23,326 nucleotides of DNA, taken from positions 1 through 23,326 of the forward strand of contig JAEWKL010000525.1 of assembly GCA_023386115.1 (NCBI GenBank). The letters are read 5' to 3'. Under the pieces are notes generated by a model. The model did not search any database. It was not told the DNA's origin and worked only from the letters and a program-made list of their open reading frames with translations. Source of the DNA: Pseudomonadota bacterium (GTDB taxonomy: Bacteria; Pseudomonadota; Alphaproteobacteria; Rhizobiales; Beijerinckiaceae). Made by a program: the position numbers and the translations under genes. Each line of letters starts with the position of its first letter. Within the stretch, counting starts at the first letter, position 1. Shown here one piece after another: positions 8,354 to 16,348 of the stretch.

Positions 8354-9787
8354 CTACACTCCGCTCGCCTTGCGCCCCAGCTCCACCACCCGCAGGTTGT
8401 TCGTGGTCCCTGCCCGGCCGAACGGGATGCCGGCCACCGCCACCACCAGGTCCGGGGCCTGCGCGAAGCCCTCCTGGGCCGCGACCTCGGCCGCGCGGTC
8501 GACCATCGCCTCGTAGGATTCGATCTCCGGGCCGAGCACGGAATGCGCGCCCCAGTACAGGCTGAGGCGGCGCGACACCGCGGCATCCGAGGTCGCGGCG
8601 AGGATCGGCACGTTCGGGCGCTTGCGGGCGATACGGGCGGCGGTGGTGCCGCTCGACGTGAAGGCGACGATCGCCGCCGCCTCGATGGCGTCGGCGAGGC
8701 TCGCGGCCGCAGCCGCCACGGCGTGGGGCGGGCTGTCCTCGACCTCCGGCTCGCTCGCCTGCACCAGGGAGCGGTAGAGCCGGTGCTGCTCGGTGCGGCG
8801 GATGATGCGGTCCATCATCGAGACGGCCTCGATCGGATACCGCCCCGCCGCCGATTCGGCCGAGAGCATCACCGCGTCGGCGCCGTCATAGACCGCCGTC
8901 GCGACGTCGGAGGCCTCCGCCCGGGTGGGGGAGGGCGCCGAAACCATCGATTCGAGCATCTGCGTCGCCACGATCACCGGCTTCACCGCCCGGCGGCAGG
9001 CGCGCACCAGCTCCTTCTGGCGGCCCGGCACGTCCTCGGGCGGCAGCTCCACGCCGAGATCGCCGCGGGCCACCATCACGCCGTCGGCGATGCGGATGAT
9101 GTCCTCGATATGCTCCAGCGCCGAGGGTTTCTCGATCTTGGCGATCAGCCCGGCCCGGCCGGCGATCAGCCCGCGCGCCTCCATCACGTCGGAGGGAGTC
9201 TGGACGAAGGAGAGCGCCACCCAGTCGACGCCGAGTTCGAGCCCGAAATCGAGGTCGCGCCGGTCCTTCTCGGTCAGCGGCGAGAGCGCCAGCACCGTGC
9301 CGGGCAGGTTCACGCCCTTGCGGTCGGAGATCGGCCCGCCCACCACCACGTCGGCATCGATCGCCGCATCGTCGATGCCGACGACCCGGACCCGGACCCG
9401 ACCGTCGTCGATGAGCAATTCCTGGCCCGGCGCCACCGCGGCGAAGATCTCGGGATGGGGCAGCGGAATCGCGTCCGTGCCGCCTTCGCGGCCCTCGCGC
9501 ACGAAGCGGATCCGGTCGCCGGTGGCGAGGTCGGCCTTGCCGCCCCGCAGGGTGCCGATGCGGATCTTCGGGCCCTGCAGGTCCTGCAGGATGCCGATCG
9601 GCCGGCCGGTCTCCTGCTCCAGCGCCCGGATCGCGGCGTGAACCTTGGCATGGTCGTCGTGGCTGCCGTGCGAGAAGTTGAGCCGGAACGTGTCGACGCC
9701 GGCGAGGAACAGGGCCTTCAACCGCTCCGGCGTGTTGCTGGCCGGGCCGACGGTGGCGACGATCTTGGCGTGGCGGTGGCGGCGCAT
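8354..9787 (-). CDS. pyk: Pyruvate kinase
   Basis: Catalyses phosphoenolpyruvate + ADP to pyruvate + ATP in the cytoplasm. The 477-residue protein shows the whole family pattern: KIVATVGPAS at the N-terminus, Arg35/Asn37/Ser39 in FRLNFSHGS, LQGPKIR, the catalytic block IAKIEKPSAL (Lys217, Glu219), MVARGDLGVELP (Asp243) and ATQMLESM, followed by the C-terminal regulatory domain ending VAGIPFGRAGTTNNLRV. The ATG at 9787 has GGAG nine bases upstream. It begins 21 bases after the stop of the secreted protein gene at 9809-10558, so the two are probably cotranscribed. Confidence 0.98.
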   Translation of the reverse strand: MRRHRHAKIVATVGPASNTPERLKALFLAGVDTFRLNFSHGSHDDHAKVHAAIRALEQETGRPIGILQDLQGPKIRIGTLRGGKADLATGDRIRFVREGREGGTDAIPLPHPEIFAAVAPGQELLIDDGRVRVRVVGIDDAAIDADVVVGGPISDRKGVNLPGTVLALSPLTEKDRRDLDFGLELGVDWVALSFVQTPSDVMEARGLIAGRAGLIAKIEKPSALEHIEDIIRIADGVMVARGDLGVELPPEDVPGRQKELVRACRRAVKPVIVATQMLESMVSAPSPTRAEASDVATAVYDGADAVMLSAESAAGRYPIEAVSMMDRIIRRTEQHRLYRSLVQASEPEVEDSPPHAVAAAAASLADAIEAAAIVAFTSSGTTAARIARKRPNVPILAATSDAAVSRRLSLYWGAHSVLGPEIESYEAMVDRAAEVAAQEGFAQAPDLVVAVAGIPFGRAGTTNNLRVVELGRKASGV

Positions 9788-9808
9788 GGCAATCGCTCCT
9801 TGTTCGGA

Positions 9809-10558
9809 TCAGGGCTTGGTGCGGCGATAGACGCTCGTGAAGCTCACGTTCATGCCGCCGCAGGCATTGTTGTCCTCGGCGAGCAGGAAGGGCGGCAGCA
9901 GCCGCAGGCGCAGGCGGCAATCGCCCGGATCCCCGGCCGCGAAGGACAGGGTGCCCTTGTCCCCCATGGTGAAGGCGAGGTCAGGTCCGTTCGGCGCCGT
10001 CTCGCCCTCGACCTGACCGACATTCACGGCGCCGCGCCGGACCCGGTCCGGGTCGAGGGCACCGTAGGTCGCGTCGCCCGTGATCGCCAGGGTACCGGCG
10101 GCTTTCCCCGCGCGGATGACGAGGGTCTGCTCCGGCGCCGTCCAGGTGCCGGTCCAGTCGCTCAAGGCCGGCGCCGACGCGGCCGGCGCCTTCGCGACCG
10201 CCGCCTCCGGCAGCCAGCCGGAGCGGACCGCGCCCGTCTGCCCGACATAGGTCGCGCAGACGAAGCCGGGCACGCTGCCGCCGAGGATCACAGTGTTGCC
10301 CGGCACCAGGAAGGCCTTCTCGCGGCAGGCCGGATCGGACCCGGGGCAGCCCTTGCGCCCGGACGCGCCTTTCACGAACGGCACCCGGGGCTCGCCGGCC
10401 TTGACCGTGCCGAGGCTCGGCCGACCGAGACTTGTGCCCGAGCCGGTGCCAAGCGCGCCGTGATCGACGCAATCGCCCTCGGCGGCCAGACCCGCCCCCG
10501 CGCCCGCGAGCCAGGCCAGCACGATCAGCCCCGCGCTGCGCCGCTTCCCGCCCTGCAT
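9809..10558 (-). CDS. Secreted cysteine-containing protein of unknown function (SH3-like segment)
   Basis: A 249-residue protein with a clear signal peptide (about 1-26, ending GLAA). The mature part has six cysteines (GDC, KGC, AC, FVC, GDC, NAC), enough for three disulfides. A segment at about 80-120 (VPGNTVILGG... SGWLPEAAV) resembles the end of a bacterial SH3-like domain, followed by a DWTGTWT lipocalin-like beta-rich half ending CGGMNVSFTSVYRR. The ATG at 10558 is chosen because it starts the signal peptide and has GAGGG upstream; the open frame reaches 10879 without support. It is probably periplasmic. It lies just upstream of pyk in the same direction, with a 21-base gap. No catalytic motif is recognised. 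Confidence 0.82.
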   Translation of the reverse strand: MQGGKRRSAGLIVLAWLAGAGAGLAAEGDCVDHGALGTGSGTSLGRPSLGTVKAGEPRVPFVKGASGRKGCPGSDPACREKAFLVPGNTVILGGSVPGFVCATYVGQTGAVRSGWLPEAAVAKAPAASAPALSDWTGTWTAPEQTLVIRAGKAAGTLAITGDATYGALDPDRVRRGAVNVGQVEGETAPNGPDLAFTMGDKGTLSFAAGDPGDCRLRLRLLPPFLLAEDNNACGGMNVSFTSVYRRTKP

Positions 10559-10745
10559 CGTCGAATCCCTCGCCTGTCGCGTCTCCGCGGCGGAAGCTAG
10601 GGCATCTTGGACCAAAGGAGCACCCGCCCACGCCCGAATAGCATCGTCTGCCGCACCGCCACGCTCTTGACGCCGGTTATGCTGCAACGCACCCTGTCGT
10701 TCGGAAACCTTTCGGTGACGAGACAAAAGGGGGGTATCGACGGTC
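10559..10745. promoter_or_regulatory. Divergent intergenic region (secreted protein-pyk operon / hypothetical gene)
   Basis: The region separates two genes transcribed away from each other, so it should carry both promoters. I see no convincing consensus boxes, only a strong AGGGGGG ribosome-binding site just before 10746. Confidence 0.3.
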
Positions 10746-11150
10746 ATGCTGTTCCAGCCGCCCGTCTTCGAGACGATCTTCCGCACGCCCGTCGAGCATC
10801 GTCTGGTCATCCGGGGTTCGCGCAGCCGCGGCGCCCCGTTGGACGGCGTGTGCTGGTACCACGACGAGTTCGACGCCACCGGGGCCCTGGTCGCTCGCTA
10901 CGAGACCTATGACGAGACCGACGAGGCCGGGAAGGAGCGCTGCGGCTGGCGCCGCTACGATGCCGGCGGCCGCCTCGTGGCGCGGCACGAACTGGCGATG
11001 CGCTGGTCGGAACTCGTCGCCCTGAAGCAGTCGCGCCGCGGCGCCGAGATCGCGCTGCAACGGCTCGGCGCGCACGGCATTCCCGCGCCGCTTGCCCGCA
11101 GGAGCCTGCCCGCCGGCTCCTGGCGGCCCGACATCGTCCCCGCCGCTTGA
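10746..11150 (+). CDS. Hypothetical protein with two YD-type beta repeats
   Basis: A 134-residue cytoplasmic protein I do not recognise. Two stretches repeat the pattern (D/Y)(D)A.G.LVAR.E: one in EFDATGALVARYET and one in RYDAGGRLVARHEL, about 30 residues apart. They look like consecutive beta hairpins of the YD/MORN-like kind. The C-terminal third is helical and basic. The ATG has AGGGGGG at good spacing. Third-position GC is consistent with a real gene. It is divergent from the pyk operon and followed by the kinase pseudogene in the same direction. Confidence 0.7.
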   Translation: MLFQPPVFETIFRTPVEHRLVIRGSRSRGAPLDGVCWYHDEFDATGALVARYETYDETDEAGKERCGWRRYDAGGRLVARHELAMRWSELVALKQSRRGAEIALQRLGAHGIPAPLARRSLPAGSWRPDIVPAA

Positions 11151-11327
11151 CCGAAGATCCCGCTCCGGTCGCCCTCTCGACCCACGCCTTCCTGCGATGA
11201 CTTTCCTGCATCGTGCCGCGCAGCGACGGCGGCCGACCCGCCCGGCCTGATCCGTCGGGCCGCGTTTCGGCTGTCCGCATCCTGTGACGCAGATGGCGCC
11301 CTTCCGCGCGCCCGAAGGTGACTGGTC

Positions 11328-11807
11328 ATGCCCGTCACCGACGCGGTGCCGCATCTCCTGTGCGGCAAGATCTCGGCCGGACAATCGACGCTCGCCGCAG
11401 CCCCGGCCGCGCGGCCCGGTAGGACCAGTTACTCGCCGACCTCTATCCGGGCGAGCCGACGACGCTCGCCGCTTCCGTCCGCGACAGCCGGCGCCTGCGC
11501 GGCCTGATGGGGCCGCACCTCGTCGCGCTGCTGCGGGCCGGCCTCTGTCTATGGTGCGCGACTTCCCCGCCCATACGCCGGAGAGCCGGGCCTGGATGCG
11601 GACGATCGTCCAAGAGGCGGGGTGGCGCACCGGTTCCACTGCCTCGAGGCCGACGATGCCCTGTGCAAGGCGTGCCTGCGCCGCTGCAACGCCGCCGGCG
11701 CGCATGAATTCACGGTGAGCGACGAGGCGTTCGACCTGTTCACGCGCTCTTTCGTGCCGCCGACGGAGAAGGGGTCCACAATCGTGCGTCATCCGCAAGA
11801 CGATTGA
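11328..11807 (+). pseudogene. Decayed P-loop kinase / AAA-family ATPase (zeta-toxin-like fold)
   Basis: Joining pieces from three frames gives a recognisable small P-loop kinase: MPVTDAVPHLLCGKISAGQS (frame of 11328), then LLADLYPGEPTTLAASVRDS and MGPHLVALLRAGL (frame of 11423), then MVRDFPAHTPESRAWMRTIV (frame of 11550), then HRFHCLEADDALCKACLRR and GAHEFTVSDEAFDLFTRSF (frame of 11622). At least three frame changes are needed. The segment that should follow strand 1 (a SED-like motif) is missing, and the Walker A lysine is Gln in CGKISAGQS. I recall intact relatives as short AAA-family ATP-binding proteins acting on an unknown substrate. The product cannot be functional. Its last 68 bases overlap the 3' end of the VOC gene on the other strand. 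Confidence 0.8.
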
Positions 11808-12687
11808 CGGTCAGCCATACCAGGTGCCCGTCCGGGTCGCGCAGCAGGGCCTCTGCGCCGCCGCCTGAGACGAGCCGTCCGGCATGGGCGGTGCAAGCCG
11901 CCGCCAACGCGCCGGCATCGCTCATCGCGATCACCAGCCGGGTCGCCGCGATGTCGTTCACCGCGAGGTCGGAGGCCGGCTGCGAGGGGCCGCCGCGGTA
12001 GCACAGCAGCTCGACATGGGGCGGCCGCCCGTCCGGAAAGCCGAGGCCCGTCACCTCGACCGTCGGGTCGGAGACGGCGTCGAGGTGAGCCTGCTCCGGT
12101 CCGGTATTGAGCGAGCGCGACGCCACGCGAAGCCCGAGGGATTCATAGAATGCGACGCTGCGGGCGGTCTCGGCGACGGAGATCGCCGAGTGGTCGAGGC
12201 CGAGGCACGGGCCGTCCGGCGCCGTCCGCCGCCAGGCCACGGGCGTCGCGTCCGGCGGGAAGGCCAGGAACTCGAGGGGATGGCCCTCGGGATCGCGGAA
12301 CTTGAACGCGGTCACGCCGCCCGAGGTCTCGGGCAGCCGCACCGGGCCGCCGGTCGAGATCGGGTGCCACCCCGGCTGCCCCGACAGCCGGGCATGGGCT
12401 GCCGCCATGTCGGAGACGATGATGGCGCAGTGCTGGAAGAGCGGGCTGAAGCCCGGGACATCGCCCGGATAGGGCCGGCCCGGCGGCGACGCTGCCACGA
12501 GATCGAGGCGCTGGTCGCCGAGGCGCAGGGGCACGACCTGCACCCATGCCTGCGAAAGGTCGGAGGCCGGCGGCGCCTCGGCAGCGGTGAAGCCCAGAGC
12601 CTCGCGATAGAAGCCCGCGAGGCGGTCCGGATCGGCCGCGACGAGGACGATCCGGGCGAGGCGCAAGGCCCCCGGGGGAGGTGCCAT
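11740..12687 (-). CDS. Double VOC-domain (glyoxalase/dioxygenase superfamily) protein
   Basis: A 315-residue protein with two vicinal-oxygen-chelate domains. Domain 1 (about 8-135) has VLVAADPDRLAGFYREALGF, FQHCAIIVSD and DPEGHPLEFLAF; domain 2 (about 150-295) has LDHSAISVAETARSVAFYES, PHVELLCY and RDPDGHLVWLTV. Metal-site residues are mixed. Domain 1 keeps the His of FQHCA and the Glu of LEFL but lacks the first His. Domain 2 has the first His and HVE, but its last strand has Val where Glu is usual. The substrate is therefore open: isomerase, lyase or binding protein. The ATG at 12687 overlaps the stop of the SMP-30 gene as TGATG, so it is probably translationally coupled and the last gene of the four-gene operon. 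The frame is open upstream to 12909 only as a shadow of that gene. Confidence 0.88.
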   Translation of the reverse strand: MAPPPGALRLARIVLVAADPDRLAGFYREALGFTAAEAPPASDLSQAWVQVVPLRLGDQRLDLVAASPPGRPYPGDVPGFSPLFQHCAIIVSDMAAAHARLSGQPGWHPISTGGPVRLPETSGGVTAFKFRDPEGHPLEFLAFPPDATPVAWRRTAPDGPCLGLDHSAISVAETARSVAFYESLGLRVASRSLNTGPEQAHLDAVSDPTVEVTGLGFPDGRPPHVELLCYRGGPSQPASDLAVNDIAATRLVIAMSDAGALAAACTAHAGRLVSGGGAEALLRDPDGHLVWLTVNRLADDARLWTPSPSAARKSA

Positions 12688-13589
12688 CACGGGGTCTGCA
12701 CCCCGCGCCGATCGAGGAAGATGGAATAGAGCGTGTGCGAGCCGCCGATGAACAGCCGGTTCTTGGTCGGCCCGCCGAAGGTGAGGTTGGAGACACGGTG
12801 CGGCACCAGGATCTTGCCCATCAGCTTGCCCTCCGGGCTGAGGCAATGCACTCCGTCCGCGGCGCTCGACCAGACATTGCCGTCCTCGTCGACCCGCATC
12901 CCGTCGCAATAGCCGGGCTCGATCTTATGGAAGATGTCGCCGCCCGAGAGCGCACCGTCGGGCGCGACGTCGAAGACCCGGATGAACTGGCGCGGGTTCG
13001 GCTTCGACTGGTCGCCGGTCTCGGCGACGTAGAGCCTGCGCTCGTCGGGCGAGAAGGCGAGGCCGTTCGGCCCGTCGAAGTCGCCCGCCATCACGGTGAT
13101 CTCGCCAGTTGCCGGGTCGAAGCGGTAGAGTGCCGGCGGCTGCTCCGAGGCCTGCCGGCCGCCCTCGTAGTCGTTCGAGATGCCGTAGACGGGATCGCTG
13201 AACCAGATCGTGCCGTCGGACTTCACCACCACGTCGTTCGGCGAATTGAGACGCTTGCCGGCATGGCGCTCGACGAGGGTCGTGACCGTGCCGTCATGTT
13301 CGGTGCGATACAGGCAGCGGCCGCGATGCGAGCAGGCGATCAGCCGGCCCTGCCGGTCGCGGGTCTGGCCGTTGGCGTAGTTCGAGGGCGCGCGGTAGAC
13401 CGAGAAGCCGGCGCCCTCGATCCAGCGCATCGTGCGGTTGCGCGGCAGGTCCTGGAACAGCAGGCAATCGGCGTCGCCCATCCAGACCGGGCCCTCGATC
13501 CAGCGGAAGCCGGAGCCCAGTTCCTCGAGCGGCGCGTTGCCCAGGATGTAGTGCCTGAAGCGCTCGTCGTGGATCTCGAACCCGTCCAT
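12687..13589 (-). CDS. SMP-30/gluconolactonase-like lactonase
   Basis: A 300-residue six-bladed propeller of the SMP-30/gluconolactonase/LRE family. The metal ligands known from regucalcin are visible: Glu32 in RWIEGPVW, Asn118 in LNSPNDV, Asn175 in GPNGLAFSPD and Asp229 in YCDGMRVD. There is no signal peptide, so it should act in the cytoplasm, hydrolysing a sugar-derived or similar lactone; the actual substrate is unknown. The ATG at 13589 starts four bases after the cupin gene stop, and the stop overlaps the start of the VOC gene. In context it could take the lactone formed by an upstream alcohol or sugar oxidation. Confidence 0.93.
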   Translation of the reverse strand: MDGFEIHDERFRHYILGNAPLEELGSGFRWIEGPVWMGDADCLLFQDLPRNRTMRWIEGAGFSVYRAPSNYANGQTRDRQGRLIACSHRGRCLYRTEHDGTVTTLVERHAGKRLNSPNDVVVKSDGTIWFSDPVYGISNDYEGGRQASEQPPALYRFDPATGEITVMAGDFDGPNGLAFSPDERRLYVAETGDQSKPNPRQFIRVFDVAPDGALSGGDIFHKIEPGYCDGMRVDEDGNVWSSAADGVHCLSPEGKLMGKILVPHRVSNLTFGGPTKNRLFIGGSHTLYSIFLDRRGVQTP

Positions 13590-13593
13590 GGCG

Positions 13594-14040
13594 TCACCGG
13601 AACCGGCAGGCCGCGCCCGTCGTCGGGGGCGAATCGACCTGCACGATCATCAGCACCGCCGGCTCGTTCCCGATCGTGCCGGAGCGGTGGCCCTTCTTGC
13701 CGTCGACCTCGCGCACGTTCTGGTCCTCGCCGAACGAGATCTCGCCCGGTCCCATCTCGACCCGCGTGCCGTCCATCGACTCGACGAACCAGCGGCCGGA
13801 CAGCGGGATGATCCATTGCGGCTTCGGGTTCGGGTGCCAGTCGCCGGTCCAGCCCACGGGCTGCACGGTCACGAACACCGTGGCGCCGTCATGGGTCTTC
13901 TGCCCCTGCCATTGCGGCGGGGCCGGCGGCGACATCGACTTCTCCTCGAATTCGGTGAAGGCGCATCGCGTCTGGTGGCTGATCCCGTCCGCGTCGACCC
14001 AGAGGTGCCAATAGGGAGTGGTGGGCTTGTCGCTGCTCAT
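13594..14040 (-). CDS. Cupin-domain protein
   Basis: A 148-residue single-domain cupin. The core runs from about 50 to 140: VFVTVQPVGWTGDWHPNPKP, then PLSGRWFVESMDGTRVEMGPGE (motif 1 end, intermotif glycines) and GHRSGTIGNEPAVLMIVQV. His residues in GDWHPNP and GHRSG could bind a metal. The N-terminal YWHLWVDADGISHQT is conserved-looking but of unknown role. The ATG at 14040 overlaps the doxX stop as ATGA; the open frame above it is a shadow of the DoxX gene. It is the second gene of the operon and may be an isomerase, oxygenase or sensor of the pathway substrate. Confidence 0.88.
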   Translation of the reverse strand: MSSDKPTTPYWHLWVDADGISHQTRCAFTEFEEKSMSPPAPPQWQGQKTHDGATVFVTVQPVGWTGDWHPNPKPQWIIPLSGRWFVESMDGTRVEMGPGEISFGEDQNVREVDGKKGHRSGTIGNEPAVLMIVQVDSPPTTGAACRFR

Positions 14041-14507
14041 CGGACGGTCTCGCTGACGCTGTAGGGCCTCGACGAGGCGAAGGGGTCGGCGAAGAAGCGC
14101 TCCACCGTCGCCGCCCCGGTGCCGAAGGTGACGAGCAGAAACCCGCCGGCGAGCGCGAGGTTCTTCCAGAAATCCCAGAAAAGCTCGCGCCCCTTGCCGC
14201 CGGACCAGAAATCCCCGGGCTTCCAGAACTGCTTCCACAGCAGCGCCGTGACGCCGCAATAGCCGGCGAGCACGAAGGCGGCGAAGCGGTCGGCGATGCC
14301 GGTGAGGATGCCGAGCGACATCACGATCTCGACGAAGAGGCCGACGAGGATCAGCAGGGTGGCGGGGCCGGTGGCATGCACCGCCTGGCGGGCCTGGCTC
14401 ACCGCACCGCGAAAGTTCAGGATCTTGTCCAGCGCGCTGAACGGCAGAAAAAGCAGCACCAGGAGGAGCCGGACCCCGAACGCGACCGCGATGCTGAAGG
14501 TGGCCAT
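14037..14507 (-). CDS. DoxX-family membrane protein
   Basis: A 156-residue inner-membrane protein with about four hydrophobic helices (about 6-28, 47-70, 73-92, 115-132). It shows the DoxX pattern FLPFSALDKILNF near the N-terminus and LVGLFVEIVMSLGILTGIADR. DoxX proteins are associated with oxidoreductases or quinone-linked electron transfer; the biochemical role is poorly defined. The ATG at 14507 has GGAG upstream. It is the first gene of the DoxX-cupin-SMP-30-VOC operon and overlaps the cupin start as ATGA. The divergent GMC oxidoreductase gene suggests it could take part in passing electrons from that enzyme to the membrane (inference). Confidence 0.9.
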   Translation of the reverse strand: MATFSIAVAFGVRLLLVLLFLPFSALDKILNFRGAVSQARQAVHATGPATLLILVGLFVEIVMSLGILTGIADRFAAFVLAGYCGVTALLWKQFWKPGDFWSGGKGRELFWDFWKNLALAGGFLLVTFGTGAATVERFFADPFASSRPYSVSETVR

Positions 14508-14666
14508 CCGTCGACGATCTCCGCTGCCGGTTTTTGCGCCTGCGAAAAGCTAACTGGGGCGGGTCGACGTTCGCGCCAGCCCCGCCATATCCGCCTGCGG
14601 CACGAACGAGCGGTCACGGATCATCCTGCGCCTGCCGCCGAAGAGGGATCGCCCAGGGGACCACCA
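14508..14666. promoter_or_regulatory. Divergent promoter region between doxX operon and GMC oxidoreductase
   Basis: 159 bases separate two divergent start codons. A TTTTTGCGCCTGCGAAAA stretch (about 14530-14548) has A/T arms around GC repeats and could be an operator shared by both units, but its symmetry is imperfect. An AGGGGA ribosome-binding site precedes 14667. Confidence 0.35.
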
Positions 14667-16238
14667 ATGAGCGAGAACCGGCACTACGACGTCGTCATCG
14701 TCGGCTCGGGTCCGGGCGGCGGCACCATGGCGTGGCGGCTCGCCCAGACCGGCAAGCGCATCCTGCTCTTGGAGCGCGGCGACTACCTGCCGCGGGAGCG
14801 CGAGAACTGGGACAGCCAGGCGGTCTTCGTCGATGCCCGCTACCAGGCGCCGGAGACCTGGTACGGCGCCGACGGCTCCAGCTTCCATCCCGGCCTGCAT
14901 TATTACGTCGGCGGCAACAGCAAGGTCTACGGCTCGGTCCTGCTCCGCCTTCGCGAAAAGGACTTTTTCGAGCTTCGCCATCCGGACGGGATCTCGCCGG
15001 AATGGCCGCTGAAATACGACGTGTTCGAGCCCTACTACCAAGCGGCGGAAGAACTCTATTACGTTCACGGATTGCGCGGCGAGGACCCGACCGAGCCGCC
15101 CGCCTCGAAGCCCTACGCCTACCCGCCGATCTCCCACGAGCCCCGAATCCAGGAGCTGTTCGACGGCCTCCAGCGCGAGGGGCATCACCCGTTCCACCTT
15201 CCGGTCGGGGTGCGGCTCGACGAGCGCGACGGCAAGCCGCTGCCGCACTCGGCCTGCATCCGCTGCGACGCCTTCGACGGCTATCCCTGCATCACCAACG
15301 GCAAGGCCGACGCGCAGATCGCCTGCGTCGATCCGGCTTTGGCCGCGCATCCGAACCTGACCCTCAAGACGAACTCCTATGTCGACCGTCTGCTGACCGA
15401 TCCGGCCGGGCGGACGGTGACGGGCGTCGAGGTCAAGCGCGGCAGCGCCACCGAGACCTTCACCGGCGACATCGTGGTGGTGGCCTGCGGCGCCCTGTCC
15501 TCGGCGCTCCTCCTGCTGCGCTCCGCCAGCGACGCCCACCCGCAGGGGCTCGCCAACCGCTCGGGCCAAGTCGGCCGCAACTACATGCGGCACAACAACT
15601 CCACGGTGCTCGCCATCTCGCGCACCCCGAACCCGACCAGGTTCCAGAAGACGCTCGGCCTCAACGACTTCTACTTCGGGTCCGACGACTGGGAGTTCCC
15701 CCTCGGACACATCCAGATGGTCGGCAAGTCGGATGGGGTGCAGATCCACGGCGAGGGCCTGCCGGGCTTCCTGCAATGGTTCCCGGAAAAGCCGTTCGAC
15801 TGGCTCGCCCGGCACTCGCTGGATTTCTGGCTCACCACCGAGGACCTGCCGATTCCGGAGAACCGGATCTTTTACGATGGGGCCAAGGTGCGGCTGGACT
15901 TGACGCAGACCAACGAGGAGGCCCTGCACCGGCTCAAGGCCAAGCTGCGCGACCTCTGCGCCAAGCTCGACATCCACCCGCACCTGTTCGACCGCTCGCT
16001 CTATCTCGGCAAGGACGTGCCGATCGGCGGCACCGCCCACCAGGCTGGCACGCTGCGCTTCGGCTCCGATCCGGCGACCTCGGTCCTCGACCTCGACTGC
16101 AAGGCGCACGAGCTCGACAACCTCTACGTGACGGATGCGAGCTTCTTTCCGTCGATCGGCGCGGTGAACCCGACCCTGACGATCATCGCCAACGCGCTCC
16201 GGGTCGCAGACCACATCATCGGGCGGATCGGGGCCTGA
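14667..16238 (+). CDS. GMC-family FAD oxidoreductase
   Basis: A 523-residue flavoprotein of the glucose-methanol-choline family. It has the FAD-binding Rossmann motif VVIVGSGPGGGTMA (from about residue 9), LLLERGD, the HYYVGGNSKVYG substrate-side loop, and a C-terminal half ending in the catalytic pair His458 (GGTAHQAGT) and Asn501 (GAVNPTLTIIANAL). These lie 43 residues apart, as in glucose oxidase. A C.RCDAFDGYPC segment at about 200 is cysteine-rich, as in bacterial GMC dehydrogenases. There is no Sec or Tat signal, so it is probably cytoplasmic or membrane-associated. It likely oxidises an alcohol or sugar, with electrons passed to a quinone or other acceptor. The start at 14667 has AGGGGA upstream. 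It is divergent from the DoxX operon, whose SMP-30 protein could hydrolyse a lactone product. Confidence 0.93.
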   Translation: MSENRHYDVVIVGSGPGGGTMAWRLAQTGKRILLLERGDYLPRERENWDSQAVFVDARYQAPETWYGADGSSFHPGLHYYVGGNSKVYGSVLLRLREKDFFELRHPDGISPEWPLKYDVFEPYYQAAEELYYVHGLRGEDPTEPPASKPYAYPPISHEPRIQELFDGLQREGHHPFHLPVGVRLDERDGKPLPHSACIRCDAFDGYPCITNGKADAQIACVDPALAAHPNLTLKTNSYVDRLLTDPAGRTVTGVEVKRGSATETFTGDIVVVACGALSSALLLLRSASDAHPQGLANRSGQVGRNYMRHNNSTVLAISRTPNPTRFQKTLGLNDFYFGSDDWEFPLGHIQMVGKSDGVQIHGEGLPGFLQWFPEKPFDWLARHSLDFWLTTEDLPIPENRIFYDGAKVRLDLTQTNEEALHRLKAKLRDLCAKLDIHPHLFDRSLYLGKDVPIGGTAHQAGTLRFGSDPATSVLDLDCKAHELDNLYVTDASFFPSIGAVNPTLTIIANALRVADHIIGRIGA

Positions 16239-16348
16239 ACCCAGATCAGGGGCTGACACTGGATCATGGCTTGCTTCTCCGCGCGCGTGGGTGCGCTCGC
16301 GGGTTTCCGGCTATCGTCGGGGGTGGCGCATGCCCGGAGGAGCTTCTG

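Noticed and set aside
8543..10600. 685-codon open frame on the plus strand
   Set aside because: Antisense to pyk and the secreted-protein gene; no domain pattern. The length is expected at this GC content.
14550..16259. 569-codon open frame on the minus strand
   Set aside because: It is the antisense shadow of the GMC oxidoreductase, whose FAD motif and catalytic pair are unmistakable. The shadow protein is rich in R, G, V, D and H with no family pattern.
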